A DNA stretch of 64,000 bases from Arthrobacter_E sp044748305 (lineage in GTDB: Bacteria; Actinomycetota; Actinomycetes; Actinomycetales; Micrococcaceae): contig NZ_JBIVFT010000001.1 in assembly GCF_044748305.1 (NCBI RefSeq), positions 372,001-436,000 of the forward strand, written 5' to 3'. Under the pieces are notes generated by a model that did not search any database, was not told the DNA's origin, and was given only the letters and a program-made list of their open reading frames with translations. Of this stretch, positions 1 to 8,528 are shown one piece after another. The position numbers and the translations under genes were made by a program. Position 1 is the first letter of the stretch; every line of letters begins with the position of its first letter.

Positions 1-431
1 TCGGTGTCGCGGCCGGCGAGCGGACGGAAGTAGAGCGTCGCGTGGTGGTTGCCGCCGTCGTCGCCCTGTCCCTCATCGGTGGGTTCCAGAATGAGCACGG
101 CGTCGGGCTCATGGTCCACGCCCAGGCCCGTGAGGTGGGCGAAGGCGGAGTGCGGGCGGAAGCGGTAGTCGGTGTCGTTGGAGCGGACCTTCAGGGGGCC
201 TGCGGGGATCACGAGGCGTTCGCCCTTGAACTGATCCGAGATGGCACGGCGGCGTCGGGCGGCGTGCTCGGCGACGGCGTCCTGAGCCGGGAGCTCCTGC
301 GAGGCGGGGGCCCAGTTGCCGGCCATGAAGGCTTTGAAGGCGTCCGACGACGGTCGCTGCGAACGGTTGTTCACGCGTTCCTCGATCGGCTGGGTGGTGG
401 CATCAGTGGTGTGTTCTGCGGCATTCACCAT
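1..431 (-). CDS. pepP: Xaa-Pro aminopeptidase (aminopeptidase P), N-terminal part, runs off the window
   Basis: Reading the complement from the ATG at 431 gives an open frame to the window edge (about 143 codons, no stop). Residues about 75-105 contain RSNDTDYRFRPHSAFAHLTG, which matches the AMP_N domain of aminopeptidase P: an N-terminal non-catalytic domain preceding a pita-bread metallopeptidase domain. The family removes the N-terminal residue from peptides with proline in position two, in the cytosol. The catalytic metal ligands lie outside the window, so activity cannot be judged. The gene is divergent from the PHP gene at 595; the gap holds a 71-nt palindromic repeat. The start could also be the adjacent GTG at 428. 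Confidence 0.85.
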   Translation of the reverse strand, partial: MVNAAEHTTDATTQPIEERVNNRSQRPSSDAFKAFMAGNWAPASQELPAQDAVAEHAARRRRAISDQFKGERLVIPAGPLKVRSNDTDYRFRPHSAFAHLTGLGVDHEPDAVLILEPTDEGQGDDGGNHHATLYFRPLAGRDT

Positions 432-465
432 CTCATCGTCTCACTGATTCGCCCCGGCCAGGATT

Positions 466-536
466 GCCGAACTCGCGGCTTCGGTGCGAGATCGCTCGTT
501 CATCTTGCGGTTTCGCATCGAAGCCGCGAGTTCGGC
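466..536. repeat. 71-nt imperfect palindromic repeat, copy A
   Basis: The ends read GCCGAACTCGCGGCTTCG and CGAAGCCGCGAGTTCGGC. With one mismatch the pairing continues to TGCGA/TCGCA, giving arms of about 24 nt around a centre of about 23 nt. Two further copies of exactly the same length and with the same outer and inner blocks occur at 13938-14008 and 26673-26743. This copy sits in the divergent region between pepP and the PHP gene. Confidence 0.85.
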
Positions 537-594
537 GGGTCGAGCGCGGCGCACAGAGAGGAATGACGGCGCCCTCAGGACTACGCTTGGGGGC

Positions 595-1440
595 GTGAGG
601 ATCGATCTACATGCGCATTCCAACATCTCGGACGGCACGGAGCCTCCCGCTGAGCTCGTCGCCTCGGCGGCGCGGGCGGGGCTCGACGTCGTCGCGCTGA
701 CCGATCACGACACCACCGACGGCTGGGCGGAGGCCTCCGCGGCCGCACAGCAGCACGGCGTCGCACTGGTTCCGGGCATGGAGATCAGCTGCCGGACCCG
801 CGAAGGCATCAGCGTGCATCTGCTGTCCTATCTGCATGATCCGACCCACCCAGGCCTGCTGGAGGAGATCACCAAGGCCCGGGACGCTCGCCTGAGTCGA
901 GCCGAACGCATGGTCGCCTTGCTTTCCGAGGACTATCCGTTGAACTGGGACGACGTCACGCAGCACCTGGCTCCGGGGGCGACGATCGGGCGCCCCCACA
1001 TCGCCGATGCGTTGGTCGCGGCGGGCATTGTGGCAGATCGTACGGAGGCCTTCGCCACCATTCTGACCTCACATTCGCGCTACTACGTCCAGCACTACGC
1101 GGCGGACCCTGCGCTCGCCGTCGAACTCGTGCGCGCTGCCGGAGGGGTTTCGGTTTTCGCGCATCCCGTGGCGCGGGCCCGTGGCCGTGTCGTCGGGGAG
1201 CACACCTTCGAGGAGATGATCGATGCCGGCCTCGGCGGCGTCGAGGTCTGGCACCGTGACAACCCGCAAGAGGGGCGTGAGTTCCTGTTGAGCCTCGCGG
1301 CCCGGCACGAATTGATCGTGACCGGTTCCAGCGACTACCACGGTGCGGGCAAGCCCAATCTGCTGGGTGAAAATCTTACGGCTCCGGAGCAACTGGCCCG
1401 GATCGAGGAACAGGCGAGCGGGAGCGTGGTCCGGGCGTAG
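595..1440 (+). CDS. PHP-domain metal-dependent phosphoesterase
   Basis: 281 residues from a GTG start. The protein opens with IDLHAHSNISDGTEPP, the classic PHP motif I (HxHxxxSDG), followed by ALTDHDTTDGWAEA (motif II, DHD), a middle HPVAR segment and the C-terminal GSSDYHG (motif IV), all metal ligands of the trinuclear PHP site. Homologues include 3',5'-nucleoside bisphosphate phosphatase and RNase AM (YciV/TrpH), so a cytosolic nucleotide or RNA 5'-end phosphatase role is likely but the substrate is inferred. I chose GTG 595 because the longer reading frame back to 484 would translate straight through palindromic repeat A and add a low-complexity stretch with no family similarity. Confidence 0.85.
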   Translation: MRIDLHAHSNISDGTEPPAELVASAARAGLDVVALTDHDTTDGWAEASAAAQQHGVALVPGMEISCRTREGISVHLLSYLHDPTHPGLLEEITKARDARLSRAERMVALLSEDYPLNWDDVTQHLAPGATIGRPHIADALVAAGIVADRTEAFATILTSHSRYYVQHYAADPALAVELVRAAGGVSVFAHPVARARGRVVGEHTFEEMIDAGLGGVEVWHRDNPQEGREFLLSLAARHELIVTGSSDYHGAGKPNLLGENLTAPEQLARIEEQASGSVVRA

Positions 1441-1484
1441 GCTTCGGCCGGTCCGCCGATGAGGGGGTGCCGTCTGCTGCCGCG

Positions 1485-2105
1485 TCAGCCGGCGTGCGGC
1501 GCGAGCCGTTGCACGATCAGACCGTGGGCCAGCCTGGCCGTTTCCAGCAGTTCCTGACGTGTCACGCCGAGATTGGATTGTGCTGACAAGCCGTGCCAGA
1601 CGGCCTGGATGAGACCGGTGAGCGCGCCCGGGTCCGTGCCGGAGCTCAGCTGCCCATCCCGGATGGCCTCGTCGATGCGTGCCCGCAGCGCCTCGGCGTT
1701 GGAGTCCTGCAGATCGGCGATGTAGGCCTTGGTATCAAGAGTGTCGGTGGTGTCAGCCATGGCGGCGCTGCTGATGAGGCAGCCGGGATGGGAATCCGTG
1801 TCCTGTGTGAATTCGAGGACCGAATCGAGGAGGACCCGCTCGATGACGTCTGCGATGTCGCGTTCCGCGACAGCCTGCCGGTAGATCTCCCGGTAGTGCT
1901 CCGCGTAGTTCCGCACGGCCTCCTCGAAGAGCCCGGCCTTGCTGCCGAAAGCGGAGTAGAGGCTTGAGGTCGAGAGCCCGAGTCCGGCGGTGAGGGCCCG
2001 CGTCGACGTTCCCGAGTATCCGTAGCGCCAGAACAGCCGTGCGGCACCCAGGATTGCCTGATCACGTTCGAAGGCCGGGGGCCGTCCGCGGTTGCTGGGA
2101 GACAC
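1485..2105 (-). CDS. TetR/AcrR-family transcriptional regulator
   Basis: About 206 residues from GTG 2105. N-terminal helix-turn-helix: RGRPPAFERDQAILGAARLF then GTSTRALTAGLGLSTSSLYSAFGSKAGLF, typical of TetR proteins; the rest is a helical ligand-binding domain. A perfect TATAAT lies on the complement at 2117-2112, six bases before the GTG, which suggests a leaderless transcript. An alternative start is the ATG at 2132, which would give the peptide start MEQTI. It is divergent from the hydrolase at 2142 and a 14-bp-arm palindrome covers the shared promoter, so it probably represses both itself and the hydrolase. Confidence 0.88.
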   Translation of the reverse strand: MSPSNRGRPPAFERDQAILGAARLFWRYGYSGTSTRALTAGLGLSTSSLYSAFGSKAGLFEEAVRNYAEHYREIYRQAVAERDIADVIERVLLDSVLEFTQDTDSHPGCLISSAAMADTTDTLDTKAYIADLQDSNAEALRARIDEAIRDGQLSSGTDPGALTGLIQAVWHGLSAQSNLGVTRQELLETARLAHGLIVQRLAPHAG

Positions 2106-2118
2106 CCTTGCATTATAG

Positions 2119-2155
2119 ATCGTTTGCTCCATAATAAATTTATGGAGCAAACGAT
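2119..2155. promoter_or_regulatory. Divergent promoter and operator palindrome between tetR and hydrolase
   Basis: Perfect inverted repeat ATCGTTTGCTCCAT (2119-2132) / ATGGAGCAAACGAT (2142-2155) around a 9-nt A/T loop. A rightward promoter TTGCAT-18-TAATAA (2108-2137) and the leftward TATAAT (2117-2112) overlap it, so a bound TetR dimer would block both directions. Both flanking reading frames have an ATG inside an arm and would begin with the same residues MEQTI. Confidence 0.75.
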
Positions 2156-2963
2156 ACAGAATGTATTGACGGTCGACGGCGCCAGCTGGGTCACGGTGGA
2201 TGTGTACGGCGAACCCGGAACCCCAGGGCTTCTCATGGTGCCGGGCGTGATGAGTGACGCACGCTCCTGGAGCGAGGTTGCAGCGGTCATCGACGCCTGG
2301 CCGTCGGTGATGGTCCTGAACCGGCGAGGACGTGCCCCGTCGGGCCCGCTCACACCGGAGTACTCCGTGGACACCGAGGTGGCTGATCTGCTGGCAGTCC
2401 TGGACCGATTCGGGCCGGTGGAGGCGCTCTTCGGCTGGAGCTACGGGGGCCTCATAGCCCTGCTTGCGGCCGACCGGAGCACCGTGAAGCAGGTGATCGC
2501 CTACGAACCTGTCGGCAGGCCGTTCGCGCTCGACGCGCTCGGAGCCCTGCACGCCGCAGAGGCCGCGGAAGACTGGGACCGGAGCGTCGAGATCGTCAAC
2601 CGCCGGATCTCCGGTTTTTCAGCGGAATACGTCGACGAACTCAGGGCCGACCCTGGGGTGTGGGGGATGTTGCGCCGCTTCAGCGAGCCGTTGCATGCCG
2701 AGCTGGCGGCGCTCAACGCGATCGCACCACCGGAAGCGATGGCACAACGCCCCGCGCGTGTGGATTTGATCCTCGGGCAGCGCAACCGCAACGCGGAACC
2801 CTATGGCACGGCATTCGAGGCGATCGAAGGGCGTGTGCCCGGCGCGGTGGTCCACGAACTTGCCGGTCAGGGCCATCTGGCGCATCTCGAGGACCCCGCC
2901 GGACTGGGCCGTCTGATCAACGAGCTTGCCCTGGAACGGCAATCGACGAGCGGAGATCGCTGA
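2142..2963 (+). CDS. Alpha/beta-fold hydrolase
   Basis: 273 residues. Nucleophile elbow GWSYGG (Ser about residue 102), oxyanion-side VPGVMSD near residue 35, and terminal GQGHLAHLEDP with the catalytic His; the acid residue is probably in LILGQRN. This is the monomeric alpha/beta hydrolase 6 type (lactonase/esterase-like); substrate unknown. The ATG at 2142 lies four bases after a TAATAA -10 box, consistent with leaderless translation; a TTG at 2166 is an alternative. It is divergently paired with a TetR regulator and is probably induced by that regulator's ligand. Confidence 0.8.
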   Translation: MEQTIQNVLTVDGASWVTVDVYGEPGTPGLLMVPGVMSDARSWSEVAAVIDAWPSVMVLNRRGRAPSGPLTPEYSVDTEVADLLAVLDRFGPVEALFGWSYGGLIALLAADRSTVKQVIAYEPVGRPFALDALGALHAAEAAEDWDRSVEIVNRRISGFSAEYVDELRADPGVWGMLRRFSEPLHAELAALNAIAPPEAMAQRPARVDLILGQRNRNAEPYGTAFEAIEGRVPGAVVHELAGQGHLAHLEDPAGLGRLINELALERQSTSGDR

Positions 2964-2975
2964 GCGACCGCCGGG

Positions 2976-3851
2976 CTAGACGAGACGGTGCAGCTGCGCC
3001 GCATCACCCAGTCGCAGCGCCATGATGTCCACGGCCGCAGGATTCTCGTCCACGCAGACGAAACGGCGTCCCGCCTTGGCCGCCACCGAGCCCAGGGTTC
3101 CGGAACCGGCGAAGAAGTCCAGGCACCAGTCACCGGGACGTGTGGAAGCGGCGACCATTCGGCGCAACAGACCCTCGGGCTTCTGCGTCGGATAACCGGT
3201 CTTCTCCTTGCCGGTGGGCGAGACGATGGTGTGCCACCAGACGTCCGTGGGCAACTTGCCCAGCTGACGTTTCGCCTCCGTGACGAGACCGGGTGCCATG
3301 TACGGCTCCCTGTCGACTTCGGCAGCGTCGAAGTGATAACGCTCCGGGTCCTTCACATACACCAGGATGTTGTCGTGCTTGGCCGGCCAGCGACGGCGCG
3401 CCCGGGCACCGTAGTCGTAGGCCCAGATGATCTCGTTGAGGAAGCTCTCCCGGCCGAAGATCGCGTCCAGCATCACCTTGGCATAGTGCACTTCCCGGTA
3501 GTCCAGATGCAGGTACAGTGTGCCGTCCGGGGCGAGGAGCCTCCAGGCTTCCTGCAAGCGGGGTTCCAGGAAGGACCAGTAGTCCGTGAATGCGTCGTCG
3601 TAGCGGTGCAGCTGCCCCCGGACCGTCTGATAGCTGCGGCCCTGGAACCCCACACGGTCGCCCTCGCCTTCGGCACTGCGGACCATGGTGGTCTGCTGCC
3701 GACGCTGGACCCGGCCCGTGTTGAAGGGCGGATCGATGTAAATGAGGGTGAAGGAGCCATCCGGCAACGACGGCAGGAACGTGGCGTTGTCCGATTGGAC
3801 CACCAGGTTCCCGCCGTCGGGGCTCCACAGCGCCTGCGCCGGGCCGGGCAT
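2976..3851 (-). CDS. Site-specific DNA methyltransferase (adenine/N4-cytosine, beta-type order)
   Basis: 291 residues. The catalytic motif DPPFNTG (about residue 40) precedes the AdoMet-binding motif FFAGSGT (about residue 245), the circularly permuted order of beta-class amino-methyltransferases such as M.RsrI. DPPF is usual for N6-adenine enzymes. The C-terminal YPTQKPEGLLRR is the usual motif X region. The gene starts eight bases after the DEAD-box helicase stop on the same strand, so the two are probably co-transcribed. No restriction endonuclease is adjacent: an orphan methyltransferase. A similar enzyme conserved in actinobacteria would point to a regulatory rather than defence role, but this is inference. 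Confidence 0.88.
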   Translation of the reverse strand: MPGPAQALWSPDGGNLVVQSDNATFLPSLPDGSFTLIYIDPPFNTGRVQRRQQTTMVRSAEGEGDRVGFQGRSYQTVRGQLHRYDDAFTDYWSFLEPRLQEAWRLLAPDGTLYLHLDYREVHYAKVMLDAIFGRESFLNEIIWAYDYGARARRRWPAKHDNILVYVKDPERYHFDAAEVDREPYMAPGLVTEAKRQLGKLPTDVWWHTIVSPTGKEKTGYPTQKPEGLLRRMVAASTRPGDWCLDFFAGSGTLGSVAAKAGRRFVCVDENPAAVDIMALRLGDAAQLHRLV

Positions 3852-3859
3852 GCGCGTCG

Positions 3860-5542
3860 TCAGGATTCCTGCGCGGGTGCGCTGCCTTCGGCGCGGTTCA
3901 CGACTTCGCCGTTGCGGCGGCGGGTGCGGCTGCGCGGACGACGGCGGCGCGCGTCGTCGTCGCTCGTAGCGGTCTGGGGCGCCTGCTCGCGAGCGGGAGC
4001 CTCCTGTCCTTCACCGGCCGGCTTGCGAGGACGGCGGCGACGGCGGTTCTCGCCTTCGCCGGAGGAATCCTCGCTGCGCTGCTCGGTGGTGCGGCGCTCG
4101 CCGCCGCGGGAACGGCCTCCTGAAGAGGACTGGCGGCCGGCCGGCTGCTTGCGCTGACGCTTGCCGGTCTCGCCCAGGTCCTCAAGCTCTTCGGCATCGA
4201 CTCCGGCGAGCACACGCTGGTTCTTGGGCAGGCGGCCCTTGGTGCCCTCGGGGATGTCGAGATCCGTGTAGAGGTGCGCCGAGGAGGAATAGGTTTCCAC
4301 GGGCTCCGCGAAATCAAGACCCAGGGCCTTGTTGATGAGGGCCCAGCGGGGCATGTCCTCCCAGTCCACGAAGGTCACCGCAGTGCCCTTGTTGCCCGCG
4401 CGTCCGGTGCGGCCGACGCGGTGCAGGTAGATCTTCTCGTCCTCCACGCACTGGTAGTTGATGACGTGGGTGACGTCGTCGACGTCGATGCCGCGGGCGG
4501 CGACATCGGTGGCCACGAGGACGTCCACCTTGTTGTTGCGGAAGGCGCGCAGAGCCTGCTCGCGTGCGCCCTGGCCGAGGTCTCCGTGCAGGGCTGCTGC
4601 TGCGAAGCCGCGCTCGACCAACTCGTCGGCCACCTTGGCGGCGGTGCGCTTGGTCTTGGTGAAGATGACCGTGCGACCCCGGCCGCGGGCCTGCAGGATG
4701 CGTGCCACGACTTCGATCTTGTCGAGAGCGTGCGCGCGGTAGACGAGCTGACGGATGTCACGCTTGGTCAGGCCCTCGTCGTCCGGGTCGGCGGCGCGGA
4801 TGTGCGTGGGGCGGGTCATGTAGCGGCGAGCCATGGCGATGACCGGGCCGGGCATGGTGGCCGAGAACAGCATCGTCTGGCGCGTGGCCGGGGTTGCCGC
4901 CATGAGGGTCTCGACGTCCGGGAGGAAGCCGAGGTCCAGCATTTCGTCCGCTTCGTCCAGGACGACGGTGCGGATGTTCGAGAGGTTCAGGTGCCGCTGC
5001 TTGTAGAGATCGATCAGGCGGCCCGGAGTGCCGACGACGAGCTCGACGCCGTGCTGAAGCGCCTCGATCTGCGGCTCATAGGCGCGGCCGCCGTAGATGG
5101 TGGCGATCCGCACCTTGTGCAGGCGGCTGGCGGTGGCCAGGTCGTTGGCGACCTGGACTGCGAGCTCACGCGTGGGAACGATGACGAGGGCCTGAGGCGC
5201 ACCTGGAACCGGGAGCTTGGCGTAGCCGTCCTCCTCGGCGGTGACGACGCGTTCGAGCGCCGGGATGCCGAAGCCGAGCGTCTTGCCCGTGCCGGTCTTC
5301 GCCTGCCCGATGATGTCATGACCGCCCAGGGCCACGGGGAGCGTCAGGGCCTGGATGGGGAAAGGGTGCAGGATGCCCGCCTGGGCCAGGGAATCTGCGA
5401 TCTCCGCACGGACGCCGAAGTCCGCAAAGGTCTTCTGGACCTCGGCATGGGGCTCGGCCGTGGTGGTGATGGTCTCTTCGGGTTCGACGCTCTCGGTGCC
5501 GCCGAGATCCGTCAGGATCTCATGGCTGTGTGTTTCGCTCAC
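3860..5542 (-). CDS. DEAD-box ATP-dependent RNA helicase
   Basis: 560 residues from GTG 5542, preceded by AAGGAGG with good spacing; the longer frame upstream has no SD and is not family-like. Motifs in order: Q-motif (F-x-x-F...PFPIQ), Walker A AKTGTGKT, PTRELA, TPGR, VLDEADEML, FSAT, ATDVAARGID and HRVGRTGRAG. The C-terminal 120 residues are rich in Arg/Lys/Pro with repeated RRRRP blocks, a typical RNA-binding tail. It unwinds short RNA duplexes in the cytosol, as in ribosome assembly, RNA decay and cold adaptation. The RNB ribonuclease upstream on the same strand is a plausible functional partner. Confidence 0.95.
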   Translation of the reverse strand: MSETHSHEILTDLGGTESVEPEETITTTAEPHAEVQKTFADFGVRAEIADSLAQAGILHPFPIQALTLPVALGGHDIIGQAKTGTGKTLGFGIPALERVVTAEEDGYAKLPVPGAPQALVIVPTRELAVQVANDLATASRLHKVRIATIYGGRAYEPQIEALQHGVELVVGTPGRLIDLYKQRHLNLSNIRTVVLDEADEMLDLGFLPDVETLMAATPATRQTMLFSATMPGPVIAMARRYMTRPTHIRAADPDDEGLTKRDIRQLVYRAHALDKIEVVARILQARGRGRTVIFTKTKRTAAKVADELVERGFAAAALHGDLGQGAREQALRAFRNNKVDVLVATDVAARGIDVDDVTHVINYQCVEDEKIYLHRVGRTGRAGNKGTAVTFVDWEDMPRWALINKALGLDFAEPVETYSSSAHLYTDLDIPEGTKGRLPKNQRVLAGVDAEELEDLGETGKRQRKQPAGRQSSSGGRSRGGERRTTEQRSEDSSGEGENRRRRRPRKPAGEGQEAPAREQAPQTATSDDDARRRRPRSRTRRRNGEVVNRAEGSAPAQES

Positions 5543-5689
5543 GCGTGCCTCCTTGGCATTGCTCCGCCGGGAGTGCCTTGGCGGAATTCGGCCAGGGCTG
5601 CTCGAACCCGGCGGTGAGCAGGGCAAGGCGGAGTACGGGGTGGAAGCCGATCGCGGTCTGCGTGAGCCAACTGGTGGCCGTCAGGGGTG

Positions 5690-5711
5690 CCGGACCGCGG
5701 AGCGGGTCCGG
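5690..5711 (-). terminator. Hairpin downstream of the RNB ribonuclease
   Basis: CCGGACC (5690-5696) / GGTCCGG (5705-5711) with an 8-nt loop. It lies about 55 bases past the ribonuclease stop on its strand. There is no strong U tract, so termination is a suggestion. Confidence 0.45.
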
Positions 5712-5764
5712 ACTGGACGATGAAGTTCAATCAACGACCGGGCATCCATGACTACGAAGCCATT

Positions 5765-7282
5765 CTAGGGGATCGAGGCCGTGCTTCCCGGATTTCCTGC
5801 GGGACCGTCGTCCGGAGCCTCCGGCGTCACGAGGCTGAAGGAGACGCTGCGCCGGGCGAGGTCGGCGGCGTCCAGGCGGACCCGGACCTTGGTCCCGGCT
5901 TCCATGACGCCTGTGCAACGAGCGCTGACGGCCGGTTCCAGAAGCTGAATACTGGCGGTAGGGGCGCTTCCGTTCTTCCCGTTGCCCGTTGAGATCACGA
6001 TCGCTTCGAAGACCTCCCCGATCCGCGGTCCCATGAGGGCTGCCTCCACGGTGTCGATCGCGGCACGGTCCAGTTTGGATGAACGCTGGTCCGCCGCCCT
6101 CATCAGCTCAGGAACCTCGTGCAGGCTCTCCCGAGCCCAGCCGGGCACGGGCGTCCCTGCGCAGAGTGCCTCGCAGATCACCAGGACCCACCGATCCACC
6201 AGCCGCCGCAGGGGTGCCGTGGTGTGCGCGTACGGCGCCCCGATGGCGGCTTGCACGGTGTTCTCCGGCAGCTCGCCGTCGAAAGCCGCGTATTCCGCCC
6301 CACGGAAGAGTGCGGCTGCGGCATGCACGATCGCGAGGTCCTTGGCCTGTGAGGGGTCCAAGGTCCGAAGGTACTCGCCATAGCTGATGGATCCTTCTCC
6401 GGTCCGCCTCCACGGTTTTCCGAGAGCCGCGGCCTGGCGCTCGAAGGTCATCAGGGAGCGTTCGTCCGGTGCGGGCATGGTGCGCAGGATGCCCGTCTTC
6501 GCCCGGAGCATGATGTCAGCGGCTGCCATGCCCGTCATGAGCGAGATCTGGGCGTTCCAGTCCTCGACGGGCAAGGGGGTCTCCGTTTCCAAGCGGTAGG
6601 TGCCCGTCTCCGGGTCCTGCTCCACCACCTGTGCGGGGAGCTTCAGGCTCGCACCGCCGCGCTGCCGCTCGAGCTCGATCCGCTTCAAGCCCACTTCCTT
6701 CAGGAGCATGAGAGACTCGCCGGCGTTGCCGTCGTCGATGGATTGCTGGACACCCTGGTAGCTGAGTTTCGCCCGGGACTTCACCCTCGCCCGTCTGACG
6801 GAGGCCGAGACGACCTCGCCGCTGCCATCGAGGGCGAACTCCCAGAGGAACGCGCCACGTTCGGCATCCGGCAGAAGACTTCCGGCGTCTTCAGAGATCT
6901 CTTCAGGGTGCAGGGGGATTCTGCCGTCCGGGGCGTAAAGGGTCAGCCCGCGACGGCGGCACTCGGCATCCAGGGCACCGCCCGGCTGAATGAATGAGGG
7001 AACGTCGGCGATCGCGTAACTGACCGCGTAGCCGGTGCCGGATCGCGCGATATGGACCGCCTGATCCAGGTCCGTGGAGCTTGCCGGATCTATGGTGACG
7101 AGTTCCAACTCGGTGCGGTCCCAGTCGGGCAAGGACCGTTCCTGCACGGCGCGCAGGGCCTCCTCCATGGCCTCGGGCGGAAAGGCGGAGGGCAATTGCA
7201 GTTCTTCGCGTAGGGCGGTGAGGGCCGCGGCCAGACCATCCTGTGCGGCGGGACCTGAGACGGGGATCCAAGTGTGCGTCAC
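5765..7282 (-). CDS. RNB-domain exoribonuclease (RNase II/R type)
   Basis: 505 residues from a GTG start. Residues about 60-75 read TIDPASSTDLDQAVH, the metal-binding signature of RNB nucleases (four Asp coordinating Mg2+), followed by the RNB core (VSYAIADVPSFIQPGGALD) and a C-terminal region around 410-480 that looks like a short S1/OB-type RNA-binding segment. It is shorter than E. coli RNase II/R because it lacks the N-terminal cold-shock domains, as is usual for the actinobacterial paralogue. Expected role: processive 3'-5' degradation of RNA in the cytosol. The DEAD-box helicase gene lies downstream on the same strand. Confidence 0.9.
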   Translation of the reverse strand: MTHTWIPVSGPAAQDGLAAALTALREELQLPSAFPPEAMEEALRAVQERSLPDWDRTELELVTIDPASSTDLDQAVHIARSGTGYAVSYAIADVPSFIQPGGALDAECRRRGLTLYAPDGRIPLHPEEISEDAGSLLPDAERGAFLWEFALDGSGEVVSASVRRARVKSRAKLSYQGVQQSIDDGNAGESLMLLKEVGLKRIELERQRGGASLKLPAQVVEQDPETGTYRLETETPLPVEDWNAQISLMTGMAAADIMLRAKTGILRTMPAPDERSLMTFERQAAALGKPWRRTGEGSISYGEYLRTLDPSQAKDLAIVHAAAALFRGAEYAAFDGELPENTVQAAIGAPYAHTTAPLRRLVDRWVLVICEALCAGTPVPGWARESLHEVPELMRAADQRSSKLDRAAIDTVEAALMGPRIGEVFEAIVISTGNGKNGSAPTASIQLLEPAVSARCTGVMEAGTKVRVRLDAADLARRSVSFSLVTPEAPDDGPAGNPGSTASIP

Positions 7283-7410
7283 ACGTCACAGGCTAACGCC
7301 CGGTCCAGGGCGCGGGAGCTCCGACATTCCGTCGGAGCCGTTCTGGCATACTGACAGCAAATCATCACCGCACATCACGGCCCCTGGGCCAGTCAGGAGC
7401 ATGCTCCGCC

Positions 7411-8406
7411 ATGAGCAGCCAGCCGGAACAACAGGGGGAGCGCCCCGCTTCGCCCGAGCCTCAGAACCAGCAGCCGGGCACGCCGCCGCAGCCTCCACGT
7501 CCCCCGCAGCTCAGCCCACAGCAGGGAGGCTACTCCGCGGGACAGCAGCAGACGACTTCTCCGGGCTATCCGCAACAACCCGCTCCGCCGCAGCAGAGCT
7601 GGGGACAGGGCATGCCGCAGCAGGGTGCCCAGCAGTACTCCGGCCCGCCGCAGCATCCGGCGCAGCAGTACTCGCAGCCTGCGCCGCCTGCTCAGCCGCC
7701 GTACACGCCACCGCAGTATCAGGGCGGACAGGCGTATCCGGGGCAGTATCAGCAGCAAGGCCAGCCGGGGCAGGGCCAATATCAGCAGCCGCAGTATCAG
7801 CAGCCGGCCCAGTACCAACAGAGCCAGCACCAGCAGAGCCAGTTCCAGCAGCCCGGTTACGGTGCGCCACAGCAGCCGTCAACGCCGTCGTACGCTGCCC
7901 CGCAGGGCTTCGGTGGCGCCCCACAGCCGACTGCGACCGCCTACGCGGCCCCGGCAGGCATGGGTTTCGGTGCGGCGATCCGTTCAGGCTTCCAGAACTA
8001 CACCAAGTTCGGCGGCCGGGCCCGGCGCTCGGAGTTCTGGTGGTGGTTCCTGTTCGTCGCGGTGGTGGTCGTGGTCCTCTCCACGGTGGCGGCCATCTTC
8101 TTCAGCTCGGGAATCGGCCAGGCAGTCTCCGAAGGCGACTACACGGAGATCCCGGGTACCGGACAGGTGGAGATCCAGTCCAATGCCTCCATGGTCATGG
8201 GATACGTCTTCTGGGGGCTGGCCGGCGTGTTCTCCCTCGGAGTGCTTCTTCCGACGGCTGCTGTGGGCGCACGCCGTCTGCACGACGCCAACTTCAGCGC
8301 GTGGTTCCTCCTTCTCTGGCTCGTGCCGCTGGGAGATATCGCTCTGGTGGTCCTCTGGGCGCTGCAATCCAAACCGGAAGGCGCCCGATTCGACCGTAAG
8401 GTCTGA
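7411..8406 (+). CDS. DUF805 membrane protein with long Gln/Pro-rich N-terminus (1 of 3)
   Basis: 331 residues. The first 180 are low-complexity Gln, Pro, Tyr and Gly with recurring QQPxQYQ-type units. The C-terminal half is a DUF805 domain: GAAIRSGFQNYTKFGGRARRSEFWWW, two hydrophobic segments, then AVGARRLHDANFSAWFLLLWLVPLGDI and a final KPEGARFD. DUF805 proteins are small integral membrane proteins of unknown function. First of three consecutive paralogues on the same strand, followed by a strong hairpin (8424-8460), so each is probably a separate unit. The Gln-rich tail probably faces the cytosol and is disordered. Confidence 0.88.
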   Translation: MSSQPEQQGERPASPEPQNQQPGTPPQPPRPPQLSPQQGGYSAGQQQTTSPGYPQQPAPPQQSWGQGMPQQGAQQYSGPPQHPAQQYSQPAPPAQPPYTPPQYQGGQAYPGQYQQQGQPGQGQYQQPQYQQPAQYQQSQHQQSQFQQPGYGAPQQPSTPSYAAPQGFGGAPQPTATAYAAPAGMGFGAAIRSGFQNYTKFGGRARRSEFWWWFLFVAVVVVVLSTVAAIFFSSGIGQAVSEGDYTEIPGTGQVEIQSNASMVMGYVFWGLAGVFSLGVLLPTAAVGARRLHDANFSAWFLLLWLVPLGDIALVVLWALQSKPEGARFDRKV

Positions 8407-8423
8407 GCACCCGCCCGGCCACC

Positions 8424-8460
8424 GCATGGTCGCCGCACGAAATTCCTGCGGCGACCATGC
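8424..8460 (+). terminator. Terminator hairpin after first DUF805 gene
   Basis: GCATGGTCGCCGCA (8424-8437) and TGCGGCGACCATGC (8447-8460) form a perfect 14-bp stem with a 9-nt loop, 17 bases after the stop codon. Confidence 0.75.
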
Positions 8461-8528
8461 CATTCCGGGCCGGCCTGGAGTATGACTGGCCTAGGGACAT
8501 CGACGAACCATCACCGCTGGAGGAAACC

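Noticed and set aside
484..594. Longer start for the PHP phosphoesterase at 484
   Set aside because: It would translate palindromic repeat A; the motif-containing domain starts right at GTG 595.
3742..5617. Long plus-strand frames at 4274-5617 and 2988-4157
   Set aside because: They lie opposite the DEAD-box helicase and the methyltransferase, show the Val/Asp/Gly-rich composition of antisense frames in high-GC DNA and have no family features.
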